From NCBI GenBank assembly GCA_963747425.1, contig CAVVFJ010000018.1:80116-144115 (forward strand): a stretch of 64,000 bases of DNA, written 5' to 3'. The position numbers and the translations under genes were made by a program. The notes beneath the pieces were generated by a model that did no database searches, had not been told where the DNA came from, and was given only the letters and a program-made list of their open reading frames with translations. The DNA is from DASUPK01 sp963747425. GTDB taxonomy: Bacteria; Actinomycetota; Thermoleophilia; Solirubrobacterales; 70-9. Below, in pieces: positions 7,972-16,265 of this stretch. How positions within the stretch are numbered: the stretch's first letter is position 1; every line of letters begins with the position of its first letter.

Positions 7972-8690
7972 TGGACGTGCACCTCGATCCGGCCGAAGGT
8001 CTCTTTCTGGGTCCAGGTCGCCTCGCCGCGGCGATAGAGCTCAAGCAGCGCGAAGAGCGTGACTGCCTGGGTGAAGCGGTCCTCGTTGCCGAACGCCTCG
8101 TCGAAGTCGAGGGACTGGCGCGACTGCAGCAGCTCCCGCACCACCGACAGCCGGCGCTGCAGGGTGACGGTGACGCGGATGTGGCGGGTATCCGGCTCGG
8201 GCGGGACCGTCAGCAGGTCGCCGAGGGCAACGCCGATGCGGTCGGGCTCATAGACCTTGGTCGCGGCGTCGAGGGCCGCCCGGCGCAGCTCGGCTGGCAG
8301 CGGCGCCGACCGGTACATGACGCCACCCTCCCGCTCGAGTCGATCGGAGAGCATCTTGGCCGCCTCGCTGTAGCGGCGGTACTCGAGCATCCGCGCGAGC
8401 AGCTCATCGGCCGCCTCCTGCGGGCCGAGTTCCTCGTCGCCCTCCTCACCGGGCAGCAGCAGCCGCGATTTGAGCTCGCAGAGCGCCGCGATCAGGACCA
8501 GGAACTCGGTGACCGCCTCGAGGTCCAGGTCCCTGTCGGACTCGCCCATGCGATCGATGTAGGCGATCACGATCTCGCCCAGCGGAACCTCCGACAGGGA
8601 GATCTCCTCGCGCAGCAACACAGCGAGCAGCAGGTCGAAGGGTCCCTGGAAGACGTCGAGGTCGAGATCGAGCTCGGAGACCGAGGTCAC
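7968..8690 (-). CDS. scpA: segregation and condensation protein A (kleisin)
   Basis: Kleisin subunit that bridges the SMC dimer. The protein of 240 residues starts at a GTG and shows the family N-terminus VFQGPFDLLLAVLLREEISLSEVPLGEI, the middle LVLIAALCELKSRLLLPGEE, and the C-terminal winged-helix segment FLALLELYRRGE-like (LFALLELYRRGEATWTQ). Acidic residues link the N- and C-terminal domains as expected. It is cotranscribed with scpB and lies 44 bases from trpS. Confidence 0.95.
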   Translation of the reverse strand: MTSVSELDLDLDVFQGPFDLLLAVLLREEISLSEVPLGEIVIAYIDRMGESDRDLDLEAVTEFLVLIAALCELKSRLLLPGEEGDEELGPQEAADELLARMLEYRRYSEAAKMLSDRLEREGGVMYRSAPLPAELRRAALDAATKVYEPDRIGVALGDLLTVPPEPDTRHIRVTVTLQRRLSVVRELLQSRQSLDFDEAFGNEDRFTQAVTLFALLELYRRGEATWTQKETFGRIEVHVQ

Positions 8691-8734
8691 GGGCCGAACA
8701 GTAAAGGCCGCGAAGGCGGCTTTCGGCCGTCCCT

Positions 8735-9721
8735 CTAAGGGGAGCCGATGCCGATCGCGGATCGGACCTCGGCGAGGGTCTCCGAGGCGATCGCCCGGGC
8801 CTTCTCGGCGCCCGCGCTCAGGGTCTCCTCCAGCGCCGTCTCGTCCGGTCGCAGCTTCTCGTAGCGCTCGCGAACGGGGGCGAGGTAGTCCACCACCGCC
8901 TCCGCCACCGCGGCCTTGAAGTCGCCGTAGCCGGAGCCGTCGAACTCCCGCTCGATCTCCTCCTCGGTGCTTCCACGGGCAACGGCGAGGATCTCGATCA
9001 GGTTCGCGATGCCCTCCTTGCCGTCGCCGCGCTTCACCTCGGAGCCCGAGTCGGTCACCGCGCTCTTGATCTTCTTGGTGGCCGTCTTCGGATCGTCGAG
9101 GACGAGGAGCGTGCCCTGCTCGGTCCCGTTGGTAGTCGACATCTTGTTGGTCGGCTCCTGCAGGTCCATGATCCGCGCGCCGACGTCGGGGATCCGCGCT
9201 TCCGGGACGACCAGGATCTCGCCGAAGCGCTCGTTGAAGCGACGGGCGATCTCGCGCATCAGCTCGACGTGCTGGAGCTGGTCGTGTCCCACCGGGACCT
9301 CCTGGCCGCGGTAGGCAAGGACGTCGGCGGCCATCAGCACCGGATAGAAGAAGAGCCCGGCTGAGACCAGCTCACGCTGCTTCGCCGACTTGTCCTTGAA
9401 CTGGGTCATCCGGTTGAGGTCGCCGTGGGCGGTCAGCGCGGCCAAGTACCAGGTGAGCTCGGTGTGCTCTCGGACGTCGGACTGGCGGAAGAGGATGCAG
9501 CGCTCGGGGTCCAGGCCCGCCGCGAGCAGGATCGCCGTGGTGTCGTAGACGCTCTCCCTCAGAGTCGCCGGATCCCACGGCACGGTGATCGCGTGCAGGT
9601 CGACGATGCAGTAGATCGCCGGATCACCGCGGTCCTGTCCGTCGACGTACTGACGGATCGCCCCGATGTAGTTGCCGAGGTGCTTGGAGCCCGTCGGCTG
9701 GATGCCGCTGAAGATGCGCAC
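8735..9721 (-). CDS. trpS: tryptophanyl-tRNA synthetase
   Basis: Class I aminoacyl-tRNA synthetase charging tRNA-Trp; 328 residues, standard bacterial length. The HIGH-like motif is IQPTGSKHLGNYIGAI at residues 5-20 and the KMSKS motif is NKMSTTNG near 195. The GTG start follows a TATAGT box by eight bases, so the mRNA is probably leaderless and no Shine-Dalgarno is needed. It lies upstream of scpA-scpB in the same direction, a frequent actinobacterial order. Confidence 0.96.
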   Translation of the reverse strand: MRIFSGIQPTGSKHLGNYIGAIRQYVDGQDRGDPAIYCIVDLHAITVPWDPATLRESVYDTTAILLAAGLDPERCILFRQSDVREHTELTWYLAALTAHGDLNRMTQFKDKSAKQRELVSAGLFFYPVLMAADVLAYRGQEVPVGHDQLQHVELMREIARRFNERFGEILVVPEARIPDVGARIMDLQEPTNKMSTTNGTEQGTLLVLDDPKTATKKIKSAVTDSGSEVKRGDGKEGIANLIEILAVARGSTEEEIEREFDGSGYGDFKAAVAEAVVDYLAPVRERYEKLRPDETALEETLSAGAEKARAIASETLAEVRSAIGIGSP

Positions 9722-9729
9722 GGGCGCGG

Positions 9730-9735
9730 ACTATA
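9730..9735 (-). promoter_or_regulatory. -10 box TATAGT of trpS (leaderless)
   Basis: TATAGT on the minus strand is a near-consensus -10 hexamer ending eight bases before the trpS GTG. This is the spacing expected when transcription starts at the first base of the start codon. No clear -35 is seen because a terminator-like hairpin of the upstream gene occupies that place. Confidence 0.6.
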
Positions 9736-9754
9736 GGAAGGGCGCGAGCCTTCC
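9736..9754 (-). terminator. hairpin after the PPOX gene
   Basis: GGAAGG and CCTTCC form a perfect 6-bp stem with a 7-base loop directly downstream of the PPOX stop codon and upstream of the trpS -10 box. It is short and lacks a U-tract, but its place between two transcription units suits a terminator. Confidence 0.45.
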
Positions 9755-9756
9755 GG

Positions 9757-10185
9757 TTACTGAGAGCCGCCGACCCAGGGACCCACGCCGCCGACCTTCT
9801 CCGGCGTGGTCCGGATCACGTAGCCGGGTGGCGGGTCGTCCATCGGGGGAAACTTCACGTCGGGCCCCAGATAGACGTGGGCGAGCCGCTGGAGAAGCTC
9901 GGGCGCGCCTCCCTCCTCGACACGAGCTTTTCCCCGGACCACGAGATACTCGATGAGCCCGATATCGCCGACCGTGTCGGTCTCGATCGAGAGCGCGACG
10001 CGCCCATCGCGCTCGACGTTCTTGACCTTCTGGTTCCGGGGCAGATGTCCGCTGACGATCTCATCGCCGTCCATCCCGACCCAGATGCAGCTCATCTGCG
10101 GACCGCCATCGGGATTCAGAGTGACCATGTGCGCGAGCCGGTCCGACTCGATCAGCCTCCGCGCCTCCGGATGAAGATCCGCCAT
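9757..10185 (-). CDS. PPOX-class F420-dependent oxidoreductase-like protein
   Basis: Flavin- or F420-binding split-barrel protein of 142 residues. It has HMVTLNPDGGPQMSCIWVGMDGDEIV, then HLPRNQKVKNVERDGRVALSIE, typical of the actinobacterial 'PPOX class F420-dependent' family. The NQKVKNV segment is where the phosphate of the cofactor is usually bound. The substrate is unknown; relatives reduce quinones, biliverdin or aflatoxin-like compounds. It is followed ten bases after an MFS exporter gene, so the two may be cotranscribed and share a role in handling foreign compounds. Confidence 0.85.
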   Translation of the reverse strand: MADLHPEARRLIESDRLAHMVTLNPDGGPQMSCIWVGMDGDEIVSGHLPRNQKVKNVERDGRVALSIETDTVGDIGLIEYLVVRGKARVEEGGAPELLQRLAHVYLGPDVKFPPMDDPPPGYVIRTTPEKVGGVGPWVGGSQ

Positions 10186-10194
10186 CGCGGCAGC

Positions 10195-11823
10195 CTACGC
10201 GGGCTCCGCGACCGGCTCGCGCTCACCCTCGCGCAGACCGGCGTCGTCGAGGTGCTCAGGACAATGCGCGCACTCCCCGGCCGTGGCGGCTCCCGGAGCG
10301 TCATACTCGGCCTCCCGCTTCGGGTTGCGCAGGCCGATCCCCGCGATCACGCCTCCGACGATCATCAGGATTCCGCCGGCCGCAAGCCCGAGGTGAAAGG
10401 CATGCGCAGAGGCATCGTCACCGGCGCTCCTGACCGTGGCCGCCTCGTTCCCGGACAGGCCGGCGGTGTCCGGCGTCCCCAGGGCCTTGTCCTTCGCATG
10501 GTCGACGGCATCCTGCGCCTTCGGAGAGAGCTGGGTCCCTGAGAGGTTGTCGTCGATCGTTGAGCTGAAGCTCCCCGCGATCAGCGCACCCAGCACGGCG
10601 ATCGCCAGGAGGCCGGCAACGCGCGAGACGCCGTTGTTGATCCCAGAGGCGATCCCGACCTGGTGCTCGGGCACCGAGTTGAGGGCGGTCGCCGTCAGCG
10701 GGGCAACCGTGGCAGAGAGTCCGAGGCCGAAGACGATGATGCCCGGCAGCACGTCGGTGACGTAATTCGGGTTCGGGCCGACACGCATCATCAGCAGCAG
10801 CCCGATGCCGCCCACGATCGGCCCGACCGACATTGGCACGCGTGGGCCGATGCCCATGGCCATCTTCCCGAACCGCGGAGAGAGCACGAAGAGGATCACT
10901 GAGACCGGCGTCGTCGCCAGCCCCGCCGCGATCGGCGAGTAGCCGGCGGTCTGCTGCAGGAACAGGGTGATGAAGAAGAAGGCGCCGATCAGACCCGCAT
11001 AGACGACGAGCGTCTCGATGTTCGTGATCGAGAAGTTCCGGTTCTTGAAGAGGCTGAGGTCAAGCATCGCGTGGCGGTAGCGCGATTCCCAGATAAGGAA
11101 GACAGCGAAGACCGCTATCCCGCCGATCAGCCCGCCGTAGACCATTGGGTCGCCCCAGCCGTGCATCGGCTGCTGGATCAGCGCGAAGACCGGAGCGCCC
11201 AGGCCGATCGCCGAGAGCAGGATGCCGACCCAGTCGATGTGCCGGTCGGCGTCCGGATTGACGCTCTCGCGCACGCTGCGATGGGCGAGCCACATCGTGA
11301 AGAGAATCAACGGCACGTTCACCCAGAAGATGGCGCGCCAGGAGATCGCCTCGACGAGAGCCCCGCCCCCAGCCGGGCCGATCACCGTGGCGATTCCCGT
11401 CCAGGCCGTCCAGGTGCCGACCGCCCGGCCGCGCTCCTCGCCCTCGAAGGTGGCCGCCAGGATGGCCAGCGAGCCCGGCACCAGCAACGCGCCAGCGAAG
11501 CCCTGGAGGGCGCGAGCTCCGATCAGGACGGCGCTCGACGGCGCGATCGCGCAGAGGATCGAGGTGGCCCCGAACAGGCCCAGGCCGAGGATGAAGATGC
11601 GGCGGCGCCCGAACTGGTCGCCGAGCGAGCCTCCCACCAGCAACAGCGACACCAGGGCGAGCAGATACGCCTCCACCACCCACTGCTGGTCGGCCAGGCC
11701 AACTCCCAGGTCGTCGCTGAGCGCGGGGAGTGCGACGTTGACCACGGTCGCGTCCAGGAAGACGACCGTCGAGCCCAGGATCGTCGCGATGACGGTCCAC
11801 CGGTTCCTGCTGGCGTCAGACAA
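10195..11823 (-). CDS. MFS exporter, DHA2 family (EmrB/QacA-like)
   Basis: Fourteen-helix drug:proton antiporter of about 542 residues when started at the TTG at 11823 (MSDASRNRWTVIATI). A longer frame up to 11934 would overlap the divergent deacetylase start and adds non-membrane sequence, so I prefer the TTG. Visible motifs are FLDATVVNVALPAL in helix 1, the motif A loop GGSLGDQFGRRRIF and motif C-like GPAGGGALVEAISWRAIFWVNVP. The tail carries a Cys/His-rich end (GECAHCPEHLDD) not usual in the family, possibly metal-binding. Substrates are unknown. Confidence 0.9.
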   Translation of the reverse strand: MSDASRNRWTVIATILGSTVVFLDATVVNVALPALSDDLGVGLADQQWVVEAYLLALVSLLLVGGSLGDQFGRRRIFILGLGLFGATSILCAIAPSSAVLIGARALQGFAGALLVPGSLAILAATFEGEERGRAVGTWTAWTGIATVIGPAGGGALVEAISWRAIFWVNVPLILFTMWLAHRSVRESVNPDADRHIDWVGILLSAIGLGAPVFALIQQPMHGWGDPMVYGGLIGGIAVFAVFLIWESRYRHAMLDLSLFKNRNFSITNIETLVVYAGLIGAFFFITLFLQQTAGYSPIAAGLATTPVSVILFVLSPRFGKMAMGIGPRVPMSVGPIVGGIGLLLMMRVGPNPNYVTDVLPGIIVFGLGLSATVAPLTATALNSVPEHQVGIASGINNGVSRVAGLLAIAVLGALIAGSFSSTIDDNLSGTQLSPKAQDAVDHAKDKALGTPDTAGLSGNEAATVRSAGDDASAHAFHLGLAAGGILMIVGGVIAGIGLRNPKREAEYDAPGAATAGECAHCPEHLDDAGLREGEREPVAEPA

Positions 11824-11924
11824 GACTCGATCGAGTCTACGGAGGCCAGCCCGTCGGCCGTCCGATCTTCGGTGATTCCCCACATTGCGGCGGCAGCCCC
11901 AAACCGCGACACTGACTGTGTCCG

Positions 11925-12707
11925 ATGCGGGCAAGGGTTCCGCTCATAGCACTGGCGTCCGTTGCGCTGGCAGCCGCTCCCGGCGCCGTCGCGACGCGTG
12001 CCAGCGCGCCGCGGGCCCGCGCCAGCGGAAAGGCGATCCTGCCGACGGGCTGCACACACGGCGGTGCCCCGTTCGTCACGCACGGTCCGCGAGGTCGCAA
12101 GCGAATCGCCATCGGCTTCGATGACGGCCCGAGCGACTACACGCCGCAGATCCTGAGAGTCCTACGGCGATTCGACTCCCACGCCACCTTCTTCGAGATC
12201 GGCCAGGAGACCTCGGGCCGCGCGCGGATCATGAAGAAGGTCCTCCGCCAGGGAAACGAGATCGGAAACCACTCGCTCCATCACGAACTGGAGCCGTCCT
12301 CCGCCTCGATCCACGAGACGGATCGCCTGATCCGCAAGGCCACCGGATTCCGGCCCTGCGACTTCCGTCCGCCGGACGGCACAGTGAACAGCGCGCTGAT
12401 CGCACGAGCCCATGCCCAGCGACTGGTCACGGTCGACTGGGAGGTCGACCCGCGAGACTGGGCCGACCCGGGCGTCGGGGCGATCGCCTCCAACGTGATC
12501 GGCAATGCCCACAACGGGTCGATCGTCGTCATGCACGACGGCGGAGGCAGCCGCAGCGAGACCGTCGCCGCCCTCCCCGCGATCCTCTCCCACTTCCGCC
12601 ATCGCGGCTACAAGTTCGTCCCCGTGGCCAAGCTGCTCGGCCACAAGTTCATCTATCCCAAGACCACTACGGCTCCGGCGGCTCCCGCAGCTGGTGCGCC
12701 GCGGTGA
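11925..12707 (+). CDS. secreted polysaccharide deacetylase (CE4/NodB domain)
   Basis: Removes N-acetyl groups from peptidoglycan or chitin-like sugars. The 260-residue protein has a signal peptide (LIALASVALAAAPGAVA) and a NodB domain with motif 1 IGFDDGPSD (catalytic and metal Asp), motif 2 NHSLHHE (metal His pair), motif 3 FRPPDGTVN, motif 4 VDWEVDPRDWAD and motif 5 IVVMHDGGG. It ends in a Pro/Ala-rich tail. The 3' end overlaps the convergent ABC permease gene by 41 bases. Confidence 0.93.
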   Translation: MRARVPLIALASVALAAAPGAVATRASAPRARASGKAILPTGCTHGGAPFVTHGPRGRKRIAIGFDDGPSDYTPQILRVLRRFDSHATFFEIGQETSGRARIMKKVLRQGNEIGNHSLHHELEPSSASIHETDRLIRKATGFRPCDFRPPDGTVNSALIARAHAQRLVTVDWEVDPRDWADPGVGAIASNVIGNAHNGSIVVMHDGGGSRSETVAALPAILSHFRHRGYKFVPVAKLLGHKFIYPKTTTAPAAPAAGAPR

Positions 12708-13455
12708 AGAAGTTCCGCCGCGCCAATGTGATCGCCATCAGCGCGGCGATCGACACCGCGCCAAGCAGGACGTAGAGAAGGATCAGCTGGAGGCGGACGG
12801 CGTCGGTCGGGTCGGCGCCGGCCAGCAACATCCCGACCATCGTGCCGGGGAAGAAGATCAGGCCCGTCGTCTTGGTCGAGTCGACCAGCGTGATCATCCC
12901 CGACCTCAGGCTGCGGCGGACCAGCGGCGTGACCGCCTGCGAGGACGTCGCACCTAGCGCGAGGGTCGCCTCGATCTTCCTCGACTGGTCATGGACGTCT
13001 TCGCCGAGCCGGTTGAGCGCTACCGCCGCTGCCGTCATCGAGTTGCCGATCACCATGCCGCCGACCGGGACGATGTAGCGCGGCGTCGCGGGGAAGATGC
13101 CGAGAGCGATCACCAGGCCGAGCGTCGCGGCAGCCGCCACGGCGAGCGAGACGAGCAGGGGCCAGAATGAGTTCGGCACCCCTTTGGCACGGTGGCGCGC
13201 GGTGAACGCCCCGAAGACGACCATCACGGTGATCAGGGCGAGGACGAGCAGCGCCGAGTCCTGGTCGAAGATCAGGGTGATCACGTAGCCGATCGCGGTC
13301 AGCTGGATCAGGGACCGCACCACGGCGATGCCGATGTCCTCCTCGAGTCCGGCTTGCCAGGCGCGCGAGGCAATCGCCGCGATCGCGACCAGAGCGAGCG
13401 CCGCGGCCACCTCGCCGACGGTGACGTGGATCGAGGAGGAGGCCGCGAGAATCAA
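12667..13455 (-). CDS. fetB: ABC transporter permease, UPF0014/FetB family
   Basis: Seven-helix permease of 262 residues of the FetB (YbbM) family, which exports iron or affects metal homeostasis in E. coli. Family landmarks are RSLIQLTAIGYVI, GMVIGNSMTAAAVALNRL, GATSSQAVTPLVRRSLRSGMITLVDSTKTTGLIFFPGTMVGMLLAGADP. It is coupled by an ATGA overlap to the ATPase gene. The exported substrate here is not known; iron is an inference from the E. coli relative. Confidence 0.9.
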   Translation of the reverse strand: MILAASSSIHVTVGEVAAALALVAIAAIASRAWQAGLEEDIGIAVVRSLIQLTAIGYVITLIFDQDSALLVLALITVMVVFGAFTARHRAKGVPNSFWPLLVSLAVAAAATLGLVIALGIFPATPRYIVPVGGMVIGNSMTAAAVALNRLGEDVHDQSRKIEATLALGATSSQAVTPLVRRSLRSGMITLVDSTKTTGLIFFPGTMVGMLLAGADPTDAVRLQLILLYVLLGAVSIAALMAITLARRNFFTAAHQLREPPEP

Positions 13456-14144
13456 GATGCGTCCTCAGCTGCCGCGATGGCGATCTCCTCGTTGAGCACC
13501 TCTTCCGCCGGCCCCTGGGCCGTCGCGCTCCCGCCCTCGATCCGGACGACGTAGTCCGCGAGCCGCCGGGCCTGCTCCATGTCGTGAGTGACCACGACGG
13601 TGGAGATCGCGGTGCGTGCGCGCAACCCCTGCAGCGTCGCCTCCACCGCGTCGCGCGCGGCCTGGTCGAGCGCCGACGTCGGCTCATCGAGGAGCAGGAC
13701 GCGCGGCTCCAGGGCAAGCGCCCGCGCCAGCATCACCCGCTGCTGCTCGCCGACCGAGAGCTTCGCCGAATCGCGGTCCTCGAACGCCGGATCGAGCCCC
13801 GCCAGCTCCAGGCAGCTGCGGGTGTCGAAGCTGTGGCCGGCGAGCCGCGGCCCGTAGGCGACGTTGTCGTGCACGGTGCCCTCGATCAGCGCCGGGAGCT
13901 GCGGCACCAGGCTGACCTCGCGGCGCAGCTCCAGAGGGTCGCGCTCCCGCACGTCCGTGCCCTCGTAGACGACCCGGCCCGAGTCCGGGTCCGCCAGCCG
14001 GTTGAGCAGCCGCAGCAGCGTCGACTTGCCGCTCCCGGAAGGGCCGACGACCGAGCTGGCGCCGACCGGCAGGCGAACGGAGACGTCCCGGAGCACGAGC
14101 TTCCCTCCGCGCGAATAGCTGACGTCCTCCAGCTCGAAGAGCAC
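13452..14144 (-). CDS. fetA: ABC transporter ATP-binding protein, FetA-like
   Basis: ATPase partner of the FetB-like permease, 230 residues from the GTG at 14144 (VLFELEDVSY). A much longer frame extends upstream but is non-coding sequence opposite the ligase gene. Walker A is GPSGSGKSTLL, the Q loop is SLVPQLPALIEG, the signature is LSVGEQQRVMLARALA (variant of LSGGQ), Walker B is RVLLLDEPTSALD and the switch His is in VVVTHDMEQA. It is divergent from the LigD ligase gene with only 48 bases between starts. Confidence 0.93.
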   Translation of the reverse strand: MLFELEDVSYSRGGKLVLRDVSVRLPVGASSVVGPSGSGKSTLLRLLNRLADPDSGRVVYEGTDVRERDPLELRREVSLVPQLPALIEGTVHDNVAYGPRLAGHSFDTRSCLELAGLDPAFEDRDSAKLSVGEQQRVMLARALALEPRVLLLDEPTSALDQAARDAVEATLQGLRARTAISTVVVTHDMEQARRLADYVVRIEGGSATAQGPAEEVLNEEIAIAAAEDAS

Positions 14145-14179
14145 GCATCGATTATCCGACTCGGGTCTAAATCGCCCCG

Positions 14180-14185
14180 CATAAT
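14180..14185 (+). promoter_or_regulatory. -10 box CATAAT of the NHEJ ligase gene (leaderless)
   Basis: CATAAT matches TATAAT at five of six positions and ends seven bases before the GTG at 14193. The spacing suits a leaderless transcript. No clear -35 was found. Confidence 0.5.
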
Positions 14186-14192
14186 CGGTGCC

Positions 14193-15204
14193 GTGCCCAA
14201 GGAGCGGATGCCCAGCCGGCTCGAGCCCATGCTCGCCAAGCCCGGCGAGGTCCCCGAGTCGGACTCCGGCGAGTGGGCCTACGAGATCAAGTGGGACGGC
14301 ATCAGGGCGCTCGGATACGCCGATCACGGCGCCTGGTCGATGCTGAGCCGCCGGCAAGAGGACGTCAGCGCCCGCTACCCCGAGCTGGCGGCGATCGCCG
14401 AGGCCCTGGGCGACCACTCGGCGATCCTCGACGGAGAGGTGGTCGCCCTCGACGCCGAGGGCAGGCCGCGCTTCCAGCTGATCCAGAGCCGCATGGGCCT
14501 GAGCACGCCCGCCGCGGTCCGGGCCCGAATGAAGGAGCAGCCCGTCGACTACGTGATCTTCGACCTGCTCCACCTCGACGGCCGCCGCGTCCGAGACCTG
14601 CCCTATCTGCAGCGGCGGGAGCTGCTCGAGGGCCTCGGCCTCGACGGGCCGCGCTGGCGCACCCCGCGCTTCCGGCGGGACGGAGGAGCCGACTCTGCTC
14701 GAGGCGGCCGCCAGGCAGGGCCTCGAGGGGATCGTCGCCAAGCGCTGCGACAGCCCCTACCGGCCCGGCAAGCGCACCGGCGAGTGGATCAAGACACGTG
14801 TCTGGCGCCGTCAGGAATTCGTGATCGGCGGCTACATCCCGGGCGAGGGCCGGCGCTCGAAGCGGGTCGGCTCGCTCCTGGTCGGCTACTACGACAAGCG
14901 CCGCTCCGAGCTCCGCACGGGCCAGAGGCAGGCGCTCCACTTCGCGGGCGGCGTGGGCTCGGGCCTGAACGAGAAGCAGATCGACTCCCTGACGAAGGAG
15001 CTCCACGCCCGCGAGCGCCCGGACAGCCCGTTCGACGTGGGCGCGCCAGCCGGGCCGAAGGCGCGCTTCGCGGTCTGGTGCGATCCCGAGCTCGTCTGCG
15101 AGGTCTCCTGGACGGAATGGACCAACCAGGGCACCCTCCGCCAGCCCGCCTTCAAGGGCGTGCGGGACGACAAGGACCCGCGCGAGGTGGTGAAGGAGTT
15201 CTGA
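14193..15204 (+). CDS. ligD: ATP-dependent DNA ligase (LigD ligase domain), frameshifted
   Basis: Stand-alone NHEJ ligase of about 336 residues. The nucleotidyltransferase motif I is YEIKWDGIRALGY with the adenylated Lys near residue 30; motif III is LDGEVVALDAEGRPRFQ; the second half has LEGIVAKRCDSPYRPGKR and WIKTRVWRRQEFVIGGY of the OB fold, ending DPREVVKEF. The two halves lie in different frames joined between about 14660 and 14690 (after WRTP, before EPTLLEAAARQG). The span is one base longer than a multiple of three, so a single inserted base explains it. Ku and the polymerase domain follow on the same strand. Confidence 0.88.
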
Positions 15205-15335
15205 GCGCGAACCGATTAGTTCCGCCCACGCACAGGGTCACTACGCACATGGAACGCAAGCTTGCGCCCGATTGCGGACACCTGCCCAGGGGTAATCTCC
15301 GCTATGTCGAAGGATTCGGATCGAGGTGATTGAGC

Positions 15336-16265
15336 ATGGCTAGGGCGATATGGAGTGGTTCGATCAGCTTCGGGCTGCTCAACGTGCCCGTGAAGCTCTA
15401 CAGCGCGGTCTCGAAGCAGACCGTGCGCTTCCGCGAGCTGCGGGAGGGCGACGGCTCACGGGTGAAGCACAAGCGCGTGGCGGAGACGGACGGCAAGGAG
15501 GTCCCCTACGAGAAGATCGTCAAGGGATACGAGTACGCCCCGGACCAGTACGTGATCCTGAGCCGCGACGAGCTCTCCGAGCTCGAGCCGCAGCGCTCGC
15601 GGGCCATCGAGATCCAGGACTTCGTCGACCTCGACGACATCGACCCCATCTACTTCGAGCAGCCTTATTACCTGGGGCCGGACAAGGGCGCCGAGCGCGC
15701 CTACGCGCTCCTCGTCCAGGCGATGAAGGACGCCCGCAAGGTCGCGATCGCCAGGTTCGTGCTCCGCAACAAGGAGCACCTCGCTGCGATCCGCCCGATG
15801 GACGACGTCCTCACCCTGACCACGATGCGCTTCCACGATGAGGTCACATCCCCCAAGGACCTCGATGAGGTCTTCGAGGAGGCCAAGCCCAAGAAGCCCG
15901 AGGCTCGCGAGCTCGAGATGGCCAAGCAGCTGATCGAGTCACTCACCAGCGACTTCAAGCCCAGCGGCTACCGCGACGAGTACCGCGAGGAGCTGCTCGA
16001 CCTGCTCGAGCGCAAGGCGGCCGGCAAGGACGTCGTCTCCGCCCCGAGCGAGGAGCCGAAGCCCACCAAGGCTCCGGACCTGATGGCGGCCCTCGAGGAG
16101 AGCCTGGCGGCGGTCAAGGGCGAAGAGGCGGAGACGGACGGCAAGGCGAAGGCGAAGGCGAAGCCCAAGGCAAAAGCCAAGTCGTCAACGCGGTCGAAAA
16201 GCTCGAAGTCGAAGAGCTCGAGCAACGGCCGTAAGTCAACGTCGCGCAAGAAGGCCAAGGCATAG
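15336..16265 (+). CDS. ku: Ku protein, non-homologous end joining
   Basis: Homodimeric DNA-end-binding protein of 309 residues from the ATG at 15336 (a TTG two codons earlier is less likely). The core begins ARAIWSGSISFGLLNVPVKLYSAV and contains the bridge region HKRVAETDGKEVPYEKIVKGYEY, DLDDIDPIYFEQPYYLGPDK and the minimal C-terminal LESLTSDFKP-like segment (LIESLTSDFKPSGYRDEY). A 40-residue Lys/Ala/Ser tail with AK repeats follows, like the DNA-binding tails of mycobacterial Ku. It stops at a TAG that overlaps the next gene's apparent first codon. Confidence 0.96.
   Translation: MARAIWSGSISFGLLNVPVKLYSAVSKQTVRFRELREGDGSRVKHKRVAETDGKEVPYEKIVKGYEYAPDQYVILSRDELSELEPQRSRAIEIQDFVDLDDIDPIYFEQPYYLGPDKGAERAYALLVQAMKDARKVAIARFVLRNKEHLAAIRPMDDVLTLTTMRFHDEVTSPKDLDEVFEEAKPKKPEARELEMAKQLIESLTSDFKPSGYRDEYREELLDLLERKAAGKDVVSAPSEEPKPTKAPDLMAALEESLAAVKGEEAETDGKAKAKAKPKAKAKSSTRSKSSKSKSSSNGRKSTSRKKAKA

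Noticed and set aside
13584..14192. Long plus-strand frame ahead of the LigD ligase start
   Set aside because: It is the antisense of the FetA ATPase gene; the ligase homology starts at the GTG at 14193.
16050..16260. Repetitive AAGGC tract near the Ku 3' end as a DNA repeat element
   Set aside because: It encodes the Lys/Ala tail of Ku in frame and needs no other explanation.
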